A stretch of 64,000 bases of DNA from Flavobacterium jejuense (GTDB lineage Bacteria; Bacteroidota; Bacteroidia; Flavobacteriales; Flavobacteriaceae): assembly GCF_006491595.2 (NCBI RefSeq), contig NZ_VEVQ02000015.1, forward strand, positions 41,070 to 105,069, in the 5' to 3' direction. The translations under genes were made by a program, and so were the position numbers. Below, in pieces: positions 45,430-55,106 of this stretch. A model generated the notes under the pieces. That model ran no database searches and was not told where the DNA came from. It saw nothing but the letters and a program-made list of their open reading frames with translations. The stretch's first letter is position 1. Each line of letters opens with the position of its first letter.

Positions 45430-47226
45430 GTGAAGCAGAAAAAGTACTTTTATATTTACTTTGCCATTATACTTTTCCCTTTATTTTTAAACGGACAGGA
45501 CATTTCGCTTTATACACAAATTAACGGTAGATATGATTTTACTTTTATAGGAAATACCATGAATTCAGCTGAAAACAACATAACTGCAGGATTAGTAACT
45601 GGTACTTCCTCAACTGCCAATTTAAATTTGAATTCTAATGATACTGTAATAAAAGCTTTTTTATATTGGTCTGGTAGTGGAGATGGTGATTTTGAAGTGG
45701 ATTTAAATGGAATCCCAATTACTCCTGATAGAACATTCAATCATAGTAGAATTTCTGGAAATAATCAAACTTTCACGTATTTTAGTGCTTTTAAAGACAT
45801 CACTACTTATATTCAAAACAATGGTAATGGAGATTACACTTTGTCTAATTTAGATATCTCTGCATTTGAAGTATATCACAAACAAATTTCAACAAACTAT
45901 TCAGGATGGGCAATTCTAATCGTTTATGAAAATAGTAATTTACCTTTAAATCAAATAAACGTTTATGATGGTTTACAAGGTGTACCAAGCAATTTGAGTA
46001 TCAATTTAACTAATCTTTTTGTTATTGACAACAATAATGCAACTGCTGGGTTTATAGCTTGGGAAGGAGATGCTTCTTTACCAACTGAAACATTTGCTAT
46101 AAATGGAACCGTAATAAGTAATGGTTCAAATCCTATAAATAATGTTTTTAATGGAACAAACTCAATCACTGGTGCTACTGATTTATATAATATGGATTTA
46201 GACATCTATGACATTGAGAATTATATTCAAATTGGAAATACAAGTGCAAATATTACACTATCTTCTTTTCAAGACTTTATAATGATCAACACAGTGGTAA
46301 CCAAGTTAAACAGTCAGTTACCCGATGCAACTATTGTTATTGATGATTATGATTTAACTTGTAATAATAGAGAAATTCCAATAAATTATACCGTTTATAA
46401 TGTAAATAGTACAGAAATTTTACAAGCTAATACACCTATTGCTTTTTATGTTGAAGGAGTTTTGGTAGGAGCTTCTCAAACACAAAATATAATTCCCATT
46501 GGCAACAATGAAACTGGAAGCACTGTTATAACAATACCTAATAGTATTTCCCAAAATTTCACCCTTACTGCTGTTGTTGATGATATTGGAAATGGAAATG
46601 GTATAGTAACCGAATTAGTAGAAACTAACAATTCTAATACTATTGGTATTAAACTTTTAATTTCTCCAGAATTTAACATTCTCGAACCGCTTTTGAGTTG
46701 TAATTTAGGATTAACAAAAGCAATTTTTGATTTTTCAGATTATGAACAGCAAGTAAAGATAGCTATTTCACAAATAGTTACATTTTACGAAAACTATGAT
46801 GATGCAGAAAATGAACAAGATCCTATTTTTAATACTAGCAACTATGAAGCTACTAGTACTCCTAAAGAAATTTTCATTCGCATTGAAAATGAATACAATT
46901 GCTACTCTATAACCTCTTTTCTTTTGAAAGTAAAAAATTGTCCCCCGATAGTTTATAATGCTGTTTCTCCTAATAACGACAATTTAAATGATTCCTTCTT
47001 TATTGATGGTCTACGCGATATTTTTATTAATTTCAGATTAGAAATATACAACAGATGGGGAAAATTACTTTGGATAGGGAATAACGACAAACCAGATTGG
47101 AACGGTTATGTTGAAGAAGGTATAGGATCAAAATTAGCTCCAGACGGAACCTATTTCTATATTTTATATCTAAATGACCCTAGTTACCCAGAGCCTCTAA
47201 ATGGGTATCTTTATTTGGACAAATAA
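45430..47226 (+). CDS. Secreted protein with gliding_CTERM (T9SS type B) domain, 598 aa
   Basis: The start codon is GTG at 45430, giving a signal peptide (MKQKKYFYIYFAIILFPLFLNGQ); no ATG fits the signal as well. The body is rich in Asn, Ile, Thr and Ser beta-strands, with NGDYTLSNLDISAF, GWAILIVYENSNLPLNQI and possible CARDB-like repeats around residues 300-400. The end matches the gliding motility-associated C-terminal domain: YNAVSPNNDNLNDSFF then FRLEIYNRWGKLLWIG, WNGYVEEG and PDGTYFYILYL. This is the type B sorting signal of the type IX system. It is next to the polysaccharide locus. Confidence 0.88.
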   Translation: MKQKKYFYIYFAIILFPLFLNGQDISLYTQINGRYDFTFIGNTMNSAENNITAGLVTGTSSTANLNLNSNDTVIKAFLYWSGSGDGDFEVDLNGIPITPDRTFNHSRISGNNQTFTYFSAFKDITTYIQNNGNGDYTLSNLDISAFEVYHKQISTNYSGWAILIVYENSNLPLNQINVYDGLQGVPSNLSINLTNLFVIDNNNATAGFIAWEGDASLPTETFAINGTVISNGSNPINNVFNGTNSITGATDLYNMDLDIYDIENYIQIGNTSANITLSSFQDFIMINTVVTKLNSQLPDATIVIDDYDLTCNNREIPINYTVYNVNSTEILQANTPIAFYVEGVLVGASQTQNIIPIGNNETGSTVITIPNSISQNFTLTAVVDDIGNGNGIVTELVETNNSNTIGIKLLISPEFNILEPLLSCNLGLTKAIFDFSDYEQQVKIAISQIVTFYENYDDAENEQDPIFNTSNYEATSTPKEIFIRIENEYNCYSITSFLLKVKNCPPIVYNAVSPNNDNLNDSFFIDGLRDIFINFRLEIYNRWGKLLWIGNNDKPDWNGYVEEGIGSKLAPDGTYFYILYLNDPSYPEPLNGYLYLDK

Positions 47227-47967
47227 CTACATATTCTGTGTATAGAAGTTATAGTCTTTCAGTAAAGTTCTAATAAAGTCTTGGTCATTACCTGATTGAT
47301 TTTTAATACCAGTTACAGCAATTACTTTCTCTCTTAATTTAATTAAAGTACTGTAATCTCTGTTTTTAACGGCTATTTCAAAGGTTTCTTTAATGATTCT
47401 CATATCATTATCTGATAATTTGATTACCAAAGGATATGTTGGTACATAATCTTCATTAACTTCTTGTAAAATAGTATGGTTGATGTTAATTTTATTTTTT
47501 AACGAAATAACGGCTGTTCCTGCTCCCATATCTCCTATTCTTTGATTTTTTCCATTAAAAATTATAGCTATTAAACCTACAACTGTTAAAGGTGGTAAAA
47601 CTTCAATTAATCGAAATAACCAACGTATTAAATAATCACCAAAACCTGCTTGATAACCATCAATCTTTATAACTTTTATTTTCATAATTCGCTTTCCTAT
47701 AGTTCTTCCTTCCCAAATACTCTCTTGTATGAGTGTATAAAAAAATACTGGCAAATAAATTAGAATGTAAACAGCCATCTCTGACCAATAATCCATTGAA
47801 GATATGTATTCCTCTAAGCCTGAATACTCTATAACATATCCTGCTACAACTGAATAAGCAATTATAACCAGTAAATCAAGTATTTGACCCAACAACCTTT
47901 CTCCCACTGATGCAGCAGTGAAATTTATTGAAACATTTTGTGTCGTAGTTATAGTTAATTGTGACAT
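47227..47967 (-). CDS. RDD family membrane protein
   Basis: A 246-aa protein of the RDD family. The conserved region is GERLLGQILDLLVIIAYSV with its Arg-Asp core, then WEGRTIGKRIMKIKVI and IRWLFRLIEVLPPLT. Three or four helices are in the first 150 residues and the last 90 are cytosolic and helical. RDD proteins often sit with MoxR/DUF58 clusters, as here. It is divergent from the SpoIIM-like gene with a 21-bp gap, so the two groups share a short control region. A transport or stability role has been suggested for the family but none is proven. Confidence 0.88.
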   Translation of the reverse strand: MSQLTITTTQNVSINFTAASVGERLLGQILDLLVIIAYSVVAGYVIEYSGLEEYISSMDYWSEMAVYILIYLPVFFYTLIQESIWEGRTIGKRIMKIKVIKIDGYQAGFGDYLIRWLFRLIEVLPPLTVVGLIAIIFNGKNQRIGDMGAGTAVISLKNKININHTILQEVNEDYVPTYPLVIKLSDNDMRIIKETFEIAVKNRDYSTLIKLREKVIAVTGIKNQSGNDQDFIRTLLKDYNFYTQNM

Positions 47968-47988
47968 ATTTTTTTATTTTAGCACTTC

Positions 47989-48951
47989 ATGAGAGAAGTA
48001 GCATTTATTAAGCAAAATAAAGAAAAATGGCTTGAATTTGAACAAGCAATTTTTGGTAAATCTAAAAAAAAACCTGATGAATTAGCCAGTTTATACATTC
48101 ATTTGGTTAATGATTTAGCGTATGCACAAACTTACTATTCAAAAAGCAAGACAGTTGTCTATCTTAATTATTTAGCTTCGCAAACGTACCAAAAAATTTA
48201 TAAAACAAAAAGAGAAGATACGAATCGTTTGTTATATTTTTTCAAAACGGAAGTTCCACTGCTGGTTTATGAATATAGAAGATATATTTTGTATGCTTTT
48301 TTGATTTTTATTGTCTTAACTTCAATAGGCGTAGTTTCTGCTTTAAATGACGATACATTCCCAAGACTTATTTTAGGAGATCAATATGTTAATATGACTC
48401 TAGAAAACATCAAAGAAGGTAATCCAGTTGCAGTTTATAAGAGTGGTACTAATTGGGGAAGTTATATTGGCATTACTTGGAATAATTTAAAAGTAGGTGC
48501 AATGTCTTATTTTTTAGGAATTTTTATAGGAATAGGAACTTTTTTAATATTTATAGAAAATTGTATTATGCTCGGGTCTTTTCAAACCTTTTTTTACCAA
48601 CAAGATGTGTTTTGGGAAAGTGTTCGAGGTATTTGGATTCATGGTTCCATGGAAATATTTGCCATGGTTATAGAAGCGGGTGCAGGATTTGCTCTTGGAG
48701 CTAGTATTTTATTTCCAAAGACCTTTTCTAGATTTAATTCATTTAAAATTGGGTTTAAAAATACATTCAAAATATTTTTAAGCACCATGCCTTTTACAAT
48801 TATGGCAGGTTTCCTAGAAGGTTTTATTACAAGATATTCTATTGATATGCCTATTTTTTTAAGTGTTGGAATAATTTTAATTACACTAGGAATGATTAGC
48901 TTTTATTATTTAGTTTATCCTTTCTTAGTCCATAAAAAAATGAAAAAATAA
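47989..48951 (+). CDS. Stage II sporulation protein M (SpoIIM)-like membrane protein
   Basis: A 320-aa membrane protein with a cytosolic N-terminal part (about 100 residues) and six or so helices. The conserved region WKNLKVGAMSYFLGIFIGIGTFL-like, then WESVRGIWIHGSMEIFAMVIEAGAGFALGASILFP, is the SpoIIM (PF01944) signature with its HGS-E pattern. In endospore formers SpoIIM controls a cell-wall hydrolase. In Flavobacteria it is one component of the MoxR module and there is no sporulation. It begins the plus-strand operon that runs to 54361. Confidence 0.9.
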   Translation: MREVAFIKQNKEKWLEFEQAIFGKSKKKPDELASLYIHLVNDLAYAQTYYSKSKTVVYLNYLASQTYQKIYKTKREDTNRLLYFFKTEVPLLVYEYRRYILYAFLIFIVLTSIGVVSALNDDTFPRLILGDQYVNMTLENIKEGNPVAVYKSGTNWGSYIGITWNNLKVGAMSYFLGIFIGIGTFLIFIENCIMLGSFQTFFYQQDVFWESVRGIWIHGSMEIFAMVIEAGAGFALGASILFPKTFSRFNSFKIGFKNTFKIFLSTMPFTIMAGFLEGFITRYSIDMPIFLSVGIILITLGMISFYYLVYPFLVHKKMKK

Positions 48952-48954
48952 TAT

Positions 48955-49896
48955 ATGTTTCAATTATACAAAAAAAGAGGTTTTAGTGAATTTGTTGGTG
49001 ACACATTTGAATTTTTAAAACTAGAAGGTAAAAATTACTTTAAAAACTATTTTATTATAAATGGACCACTCTTACTTATACTAGTAGTTTGCATCTATTT
49101 CCTAATGAAAGTATATATGGATGCTGTTTTCTCAACTATGGCAACTCAAAATCCTAATCCTAACAACATTTTAAACAACTTAATGAATAATATTCCTTTG
49201 TTTTTAAGTTTAGGATTTGTAGCATTTGTATTAATCATCCTTGTAAGTTTAATCAATTACTCTTTCCCAGTGAGTTATCTAAAATTAATAGGTGAAAAAA
49301 GTGAGATTACAACACAAAGTATTTTTAATCTAATGAAAGAAAAATTAGGCAGAACTATTCTTTTTTTCTTAGCTTCTTTGCTTGTTTTTCTTCCGATAAT
49401 TACAATTGTAATGATATTATTAGTCTTACTTATGATAATTGCAATAGGATTTCCCCTTTTAATTATCATTGGACCAGCTCTTATTAGTTGGCTAAAATTA
49501 AGCTATTATGATTACATTACAACTGAGAATAATTATTTAAAATCAGTAGGAAATGGTTTTGACTTATTAAAAGTAAAGTTTTGGCCTATAGTAGGTTCAA
49601 CCATTATTATGTATATCATTTTTTACTTTGTATCATCAATTTTTACTATGGTTCCTTATTTTATTGGATTAGCAACTATTTTTACAGATATACAAACCAA
49701 TCCAGATAAAACCGAAGCTTTTTCAACTATAAGTATTTTGGCTTCAGTTGTAATGGTTCTTTCCATTCTTTCAAATTATACGCTACAAAATCTTATTTTC
49801 CTTAACCAAGGTATTATTTTTTACAGTATTACTGACGAGAAAGAGAATATTTCAATAAAAAGTGATATCGATTTAATAGGTTCAGACAGTGAATAA
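48955..49896 (+). CDS. Membrane protein of the MoxR cluster, 313 aa
   Basis: An unassigned membrane protein with a cytosolic start (FQLYKKRGFSEFVGDTFEFLKLEGKNYFKNYF) and about six helices, including LIILVSLINYSFPVSYLKLIGEKS and ILLVLLMIIAIGFPLLIII. The C-terminus is cytosolic and acidic. It begins four bases after the SpoIIM gene and overlaps the DUF4129 gene by 8 bp, so it is in the middle of the operon. It resembles the 258-aa membrane protein encoded at 11026 in layout (hydrophilic start, paired helices) but no family name can be given. Confidence 0.75.
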   Translation: MFQLYKKRGFSEFVGDTFEFLKLEGKNYFKNYFIINGPLLLILVVCIYFLMKVYMDAVFSTMATQNPNPNNILNNLMNNIPLFLSLGFVAFVLIILVSLINYSFPVSYLKLIGEKSEITTQSIFNLMKEKLGRTILFFLASLLVFLPIITIVMILLVLLMIIAIGFPLLIIIGPALISWLKLSYYDYITTENNYLKSVGNGFDLLKVKFWPIVGSTIIMYIIFYFVSSIFTMVPYFIGLATIFTDIQTNPDKTEAFSTISILASVVMVLSILSNYTLQNLIFLNQGIIFYSITDEKENISIKSDIDLIGSDSE

Positions 49897-50671
49897 ATTT
49901 CTTTACATACTCGTTTTTCTCTTTACTCATTTTGGCTTTGCTCAATCTGATAGTATAACCAATGAATATGAGTTAGAACAAAACATGTACTCGATAGAAC
50001 CCTCAGATTCATTATATTTTGAAGATTCAGAAGGTCTCTCCGAAGTGCATCCAAAACATTTTAACTCCAACTTTAAAGAGAAGTATAACAACAATGATTT
50101 TAAATATGAAACCGTTATCGATGCTAAACAACTTACAGCTTGGGATCGTTTTTGGAAAGCAGTAGGTGATTTTTTTGAACGTTTATTTGATTTTAGTAAT
50201 GTTAACGCTCCATTATCTGGATTTGAAATCTTTATAAAAATAATTGCCTTTATCATCATTGGTTTTGTTATCTATTTAATTGTAAGAGTAATTATAAATA
50301 AGGAAGGTCAATGGGTTTTTGGTAAGAGGAAAAAGAAAATTACAGTTTCTGAAATGGTGGAAGAAAATATTCACACCATAGATTTCAAAGACATTATCAA
50401 AAAGGCAAAAACAGATAAAGAATATCGATTAAGTATTCGTTATTATTATTTATGGCTATTGAAATCACTTTCTGATAAAGAAATAATTGAATGGGATATT
50501 GAAAAAACAAATTCAGATTATTTGTACGAAATTCAATCAATCAGCTTAAAAGAAAATTTCAAATATTTATCCTATATCTACGATTATAGTTGGTATGGCG
50601 AATTTGAAATTAATGAAAAAGATTTTTCAAAAGCAGAAGCAGCCTTTTTAAAAGCAATAGCAAATAAGTAA
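49889..50671 (+). CDS. DUF4129 domain-containing protein
   Basis: A 260-aa protein with an N-terminal signal (MNKFLYILVFLFTHFGFAQ), an acidic exported segment, one helix at about residues 105-130 (IFIKIIAFIIIGFVIYLIVRVII) and a cytosolic C-terminal domain with YRLSIRYYYLWLLKSLSDKEII and YLSYIYDYSWYGEF. The last region matches DUF4129 (PF13559), which is also found in transglutaminase-like proteins and MoxR clusters. Overlap with the preceding gene is 8 bp; the next starts 3 bp later. A structural or regulatory role in the MoxR complex is possible. Confidence 0.85.
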   Translation: MNKFLYILVFLFTHFGFAQSDSITNEYELEQNMYSIEPSDSLYFEDSEGLSEVHPKHFNSNFKEKYNNNDFKYETVIDAKQLTAWDRFWKAVGDFFERLFDFSNVNAPLSGFEIFIKIIAFIIIGFVIYLIVRVIINKEGQWVFGKRKKKITVSEMVEENIHTIDFKDIIKKAKTDKEYRLSIRYYYLWLLKSLSDKEIIEWDIEKTNSDYLYEIQSISLKENFKYLSYIYDYSWYGEFEINEKDFSKAEAAFLKAIANK

Positions 50672-50673
50672 CA

Positions 50674-51852
50674 ATGCCAAAAAGTATTAAAATATATATT
50701 TCCATTCTAGTGCTTATCCTTATAGGAATAATTACTATTGATGCTAATAAACCAAAACCAGTTGATTGGTCTCCAACTTTTAGTGTTAAAGACAAAATTC
50801 CTTTTGGTTTATTCGTTCTTAACAATGAAATAGACAGTCTCTTTAATGAACAAAAAATAGAACGTTTTGGTGTAACTCCATACGAATTTTTAGATCCAAA
50901 ATATTCATATAAAGATAGTACTTACACAACCAAAGGAACTATTATGTATATTGATGAATCTTCTAATATTGATGATGAATCCGCACAAGAATTATTGTAT
51001 TTTGTCTCTCATGGAAATACTGCATTTATTAGTGCAACAAACTTTCCTATAAAATTTAGAGACACATTAAACTTCAATTATGCTTACAGTAATATTTTTG
51101 CAGATTCTCTCTATTTTTCAGAAGGAAAAAATAAAGAATTTAGTTATTTAAAAGGAACTGATAATGTTTATTTTACAGATTTTGATTCTACTAGAACTGA
51201 AATTTTGGGTTACCAAAGAAATAAAACCAAAGACTCCGTTGCTAACTTTATAAGAATTCCTCATGTTAATGGTTATTTCTATTTACATACTCAACCTATA
51301 TCTTTTACTAACTATTATTTGCTAAAAAAAGACAATTATAAATATGCTGCACAAGTACTTTCACATGTAGATGATGCTACTATTTTTTGGTATTTGGAAG
51401 GAAGCCGTGATCAAATAAAAAGCAAAATGGGTTATATTTTTAGCCAACCTGCTTTAAATTGGGCATGGAAAATTGCTATAATTAGTATGCTTATTTTTAT
51501 GTTTTTTAATGCCAAAAGAAAACAACGCATCATCCCAATTGTAGAACCATTAAAAAACACCACAGTCGATTTCACTAAGACAATTGGTAATTTATATTTT
51601 CAAGAAGGAAATCATCAAGATATTATTAATAAAAAAATAAAATTCTTTCTTGAAAAAGTAAGAAATGAGTATTTAGTAGATACTTTTGATTTGAACGAAA
51701 CTTTTGTAAATCGCTTGCATCAAAAGACAGGAAAAAGCAAAACAGAAATTGAAAATATAGTTCAGCTCATTAAGAAATATAGAAATCAAATAGAAAGTTC
51801 AGATAAAGATTTAGTTATATTTAACAATGCTTTAGAGAGATTAGATATATGA
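50674..51852 (+). CDS. DUF4350 domain-containing protein
   Basis: A 392-aa protein with an N-terminal helix (IKIYISILVLILIGIITID, residues 4-23) and a second at about residue 265 (WAWKIAIISMLIFMFF). Between them is a periplasmic domain with VKDKIPFGLFVLNNEIDSLF and a glutamine-amidotransferase-like core. The cytosolic end has TVDFTKTIGNLYFQEGNH and YRNQIESSD. The DUF4350 domain (PF14258) is normally found in MoxR/DUF58 operons. No enzyme active site can be seen. Confidence 0.85.
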   Translation: MPKSIKIYISILVLILIGIITIDANKPKPVDWSPTFSVKDKIPFGLFVLNNEIDSLFNEQKIERFGVTPYEFLDPKYSYKDSTYTTKGTIMYIDESSNIDDESAQELLYFVSHGNTAFISATNFPIKFRDTLNFNYAYSNIFADSLYFSEGKNKEFSYLKGTDNVYFTDFDSTRTEILGYQRNKTKDSVANFIRIPHVNGYFYLHTQPISFTNYYLLKKDNYKYAAQVLSHVDDATIFWYLEGSRDQIKSKMGYIFSQPALNWAWKIAIISMLIFMFFNAKRKQRIIPIVEPLKNTTVDFTKTIGNLYFQEGNHQDIINKKIKFFLEKVRNEYLVDTFDLNETFVNRLHQKTGKSKTEIENIVQLIKKYRNQIESSDKDLVIFNNALERLDI

Positions 51853-51906
51853 TTAAGTTGACTAATGTATTAAAAAAGAAGTAAAGAATAAGAAATAAGA
51901 AAGCAT

Positions 51907-52983
51907 ATGGAAAATAATTTCGAAAATACCGAAAACGAAAATACAGCCGAAAATAAAATGGAGCAATCCTTTGAAAATACTGTAGAAAACACAATTGAAA
52001 ACACAAGCGAAGATGTTAATTTTCAAACACGTTTAAATTTAGCACCTTTACAAGAAAGTATCAACCAAGTAAGAACGGAAATTGCAAAAGTAATTGTTGG
52101 ACAATCTAAAATGATTGATCAATTATTAGTAGCCGTACTTTCTAATGGCCATGTACTACTTGAAGGTGTTCCTGGAGTAGCTAAGACAATTACAGCTAAA
52201 CTACTTTCAAGAACTTTAAGTTTAGATTTTAGTCGTATTCAATTTACACCTGATTTAATGCCTTCAGATATTATTGGAACATCAGTTTTCGATTTATCAA
52301 AATCTACTTTTGAATTCAAAAAAGGACCTGTTTTCTCTAATTTTGTTTTAATTGATGAAATTAACCGTGCTCCAGCAAAAACACAAGCTGCTTTATTTGA
52401 AGTGATGGAAGAACGTCAAATTACAGCTGATGGTACAACCTACAAACTAGACTTACCTTTCTTAGTAATTGCTACTCAAAACCCAATCGAACAAGAAGGA
52501 ACGTATCGTTTACCAGAAGCACAATTAGATCGTTTTCTTTTTAAAATTAATATTGAATATCCTAATTTAGCAGAAGAAATAGCTATTCTCCAAAAAGAAA
52601 ATGAATTGCAAAACAATGATAAACTAGCTACCATTGCAAAAGTAATTGAAAAGAGCCATATTCTTGAATTTCAAGGTTTGGTAAAACAAATTTTAATCGA
52701 ACCACATTTAGTGGAATACATAGCAAAAATTGTATTAAATACTCGTGAAAATCCATTCTTGTATCTAGGAGCTTCTCCTAGAGCTTCAATTGCCATTTTA
52801 AATGCTGCAAAAGGTTTTGCTGCACTTAAAAATCGTGATTTTGTAACCCCCGAAGATATTAAAGAAGCTGCAATTCCTGTTTTACAACATAGAGTTGTGG
52901 TTACACCAGAACGTGAAATGGAAGGTGTAACCAGCACAGTAATCATCAAACAAATTATAGACTCTGTAGAGATTCCTAGATAA
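51907..52983 (+). CDS. MoxR family AAA+ ATPase
   Basis: A 358-aa AAA+ protein with Walker A GVPGVAKT at residues 87-94, Walker B FVLIDEINRAP, sensor I TQNPIEQEGTYRLPEAQLDRF and an SPRASIAILNAAKG sensor II. It is a MoxR-type chaperone that probably helps assemble a partner complex with the DUF58 protein encoded next. The first 40 residues are a low-complexity Glu/Asn/Thr tract (ENT and EN repeats) before the conserved LQESINQVR, unlike the shorter N-termini of many relatives. The intergenic distances are 54 and 43 bp, longer than elsewhere in the operon. Confidence 0.92.
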   Translation: MENNFENTENENTAENKMEQSFENTVENTIENTSEDVNFQTRLNLAPLQESINQVRTEIAKVIVGQSKMIDQLLVAVLSNGHVLLEGVPGVAKTITAKLLSRTLSLDFSRIQFTPDLMPSDIIGTSVFDLSKSTFEFKKGPVFSNFVLIDEINRAPAKTQAALFEVMEERQITADGTTYKLDLPFLVIATQNPIEQEGTYRLPEAQLDRFLFKINIEYPNLAEEIAILQKENELQNNDKLATIAKVIEKSHILEFQGLVKQILIEPHLVEYIAKIVLNTRENPFLYLGASPRASIAILNAAKGFAALKNRDFVTPEDIKEAAIPVLQHRVVVTPEREMEGVTSTVIIKQIIDSVEIPR

Positions 52984-53026
52984 TCAAATAGAAAGTGTCT
53001 AAAAACATCTTAAGCTTTAGTAAAGA

Positions 53027-54361
53027 ATGAAACAATTTTTAAAACAACTATATCTCAATAATTTATTTTTTTATTGCCTCATGGGAATCATTCTCCTATT
53101 TGTAGTTGCTTATTTGTTTCCTATGTTTTATAACGCCTGCTGGTATTTACTATATGTATTACTTATTTTTACAGCCATTGACATCCTATTACTGTTTGGT
53201 TTTGGAAACAAAATTGAAGCCACAAGAATTACTCCTGAAAAATTGTCTAATGGTGATGAAAATCCCATAATAATTAAAATAAAAAACAAGTACTCCTTCC
53301 CTATCCTTGCTAAAATTATAGATGAAATTCCAGTTCAATTTCAACAACGTAGTTTTGAAGTAAAAAGAAAAGTAAAAGCCTCTTCAACTGATGAATACCA
53401 ATATTTTTTACGCCCAACAGAACGTGGTGAATATGTCTTTGGAAATGTGAATTTCTATGCCAATTCTCCGCTTCGATTAATTGCCAAAAGATATACTTTT
53501 AGCAAAGATGAAATGGTGCCAACATATCCTTCTTACATTCAATTGAGAAAATATGATTTGATGGCTTTTTCCAATAATTTGTTCCAATATGGTTTAAAAA
53601 AAATCAGACGTATTGGCCATACTATGGAATTTGAACAAATTAAAGAATATGTACAAGGTGATGACATTCGTACTATAAATTGGAAAGCCACAGCTAAAAG
53701 AAATCAGTTAATGGTCAACCAATTTCAAGATGAAAAATCACAAAACGTGTACATGGTAATCGACAAAGGGCGTGTCATGAAAATGCCTTTTAATGGATTA
53801 AGCTTACTCGATTATGCTATTAATGCGACTTTGGTTTTATCCAATGTTATTATTAAAAAACAAGACAAAGCAGGAATGTTTGCGTTTTCTAAAAAAGTAG
53901 AAAACCGTGTGGTAGCCGAAAAAAGGCAAAGCCAAATGCAAAACATCATGGAAAGTTTGTACAATATTAAAACCGATTTCTTCGAAAGCGATTACAGTCG
54001 TTTGTATGTAGACATAAAAAAACACATCAATCACAGAAGTTTGATTATGTTATACACCAATTTTGAAACCTTAGATGCTTTACACAGACAACTACCTTAC
54101 TTAAAAGGAATTGCTAAAAACCATTTACTAGTAATTGTATTTTTCAATAATACAGAATTAAATGATTTAATTGAGAAAAAAGCAGAAACGGTACAAGAAA
54201 TTTATGATAAAGTCATCGCAGAAAAATTTGCCTTTGAAAAACGATTAATAGTTAACGAATTAAGAAAATATGGTATTTATTCCGTTTTAACACAACCTGA
54301 AAACCTTACTTTAGATACCATAAATAAATATCTAGAAATTAAAGCAAGAGGGATTTTGTAA
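53027..54361 (+). CDS. DUF58 domain-containing protein
   Basis: A 444-aa membrane-anchored protein. Two helices occupy residues 10-60. A beta-domain follows, with RPTERGEYVFGNVNFYANSPLRLI, then the DUF58 signature DDIRTINWKATAKRNQLMVNQFQDEK and a vWA-like domain with VYMVIDKGRVMKM. DUF58 proteins pair with MoxR ATPases. It is the last gene of the operon and there is no clear terminator before the T9SS gene 88 bp further on. Confidence 0.92.
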   Translation: MKQFLKQLYLNNLFFYCLMGIILLFVVAYLFPMFYNACWYLLYVLLIFTAIDILLLFGFGNKIEATRITPEKLSNGDENPIIIKIKNKYSFPILAKIIDEIPVQFQQRSFEVKRKVKASSTDEYQYFLRPTERGEYVFGNVNFYANSPLRLIAKRYTFSKDEMVPTYPSYIQLRKYDLMAFSNNLFQYGLKKIRRIGHTMEFEQIKEYVQGDDIRTINWKATAKRNQLMVNQFQDEKSQNVYMVIDKGRVMKMPFNGLSLLDYAINATLVLSNVIIKKQDKAGMFAFSKKVENRVVAEKRQSQMQNIMESLYNIKTDFFESDYSRLYVDIKKHINHRSLIMLYTNFETLDALHRQLPYLKGIAKNHLLVIVFFNNTELNDLIEKKAETVQEIYDKVIAEKFAFEKRLIVNELRKYGIYSVLTQPENLTLDTINKYLEIKARGIL

Positions 54362-54448
54362 AAAATCTAAAATCAAGTTAATTACAAAATATAAATTATT
54401 GAACTATAATCTCTAACTTTCAAACAAATAAATTTTAAATACTCAAAT

Positions 54449-55081
54449 ATGAGAAAACAAATACTTCTATTATTTTTATTAATTATTTCTACTACATATT
54501 CACAAAATATTCTAATTACAGAATTAAATTCAACAGTGGTAAGTGGTGGAATAAATGTTAATGTCAAAACTGTATCTGGAACTGGTTCAGGGTATTTGAG
54601 TAATGATTACACTGTAATTGGAAATGTTATAGAATTATCAGTATGTTATTGGTTTGATAATACATTACCTATTCTTCAATTTGATAATGATTTTTTTATT
54701 CCACTTACTATTCCAGGAAACTATCAAATTAATGTTCACATCATATTATCTACTTCTCAAGTGACATGTGATAATTATGCAAATACAGATAACGGTTCAT
54801 TAAATACATCATATTTAGAAACAAATACTTTTGAAAAAAATAAAAAAGGTCTCTTGCTTTTTCCAAATCCTACTTCTGGAAAAATTAAATTAAAAATAAT
54901 AGATTCAATACCTTTAAGTTTAGTCTTTTTTGACCAAACTGGAAGATTGGTTAAAGAAGTAAATGATTTTAATGAAAATAGTATTGATTTAAACGAATTA
55001 AATGAAGGCGTTTATTTCATTAAAATTGTAACGGATAAAGGAATTATATATGAAAAAATTATAATAAAAAAATATTCATAG
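54449..55081 (+). CDS. Small secreted protein with T9SS type A sorting domain, 210 aa
   Basis: A signal peptide (MRKQILLLFLLIISTTYSQ) is followed by a beta-rich region of about 100 residues with two cysteines (Cys67 and Cys111 by count), which may form a disulfide. The last 80 residues are the type A sorting domain: LLLFPNPTSGKIKLKI, SLVFFDQTGRLVKEV, then LNELNEGVYFIKIVTDKG. The passenger domain is too small and generic to name. It is isolated from the MoxR operon by about 90 bp. Confidence 0.85.
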   Translation: MRKQILLLFLLIISTTYSQNILITELNSTVVSGGINVNVKTVSGTGSGYLSNDYTVIGNVIELSVCYWFDNTLPILQFDNDFFIPLTIPGNYQINVHIILSTSQVTCDNYANTDNGSLNTSYLETNTFEKNKKGLLLFPNPTSGKIKLKIIDSIPLSLVFFDQTGRLVKEVNDFNENSIDLNELNEGVYFIKIVTDKGIIYEKIIIKKYS

Positions 55082-55106
55082 CGCTATTTAAGCTCAAATC
55101 CAAACA

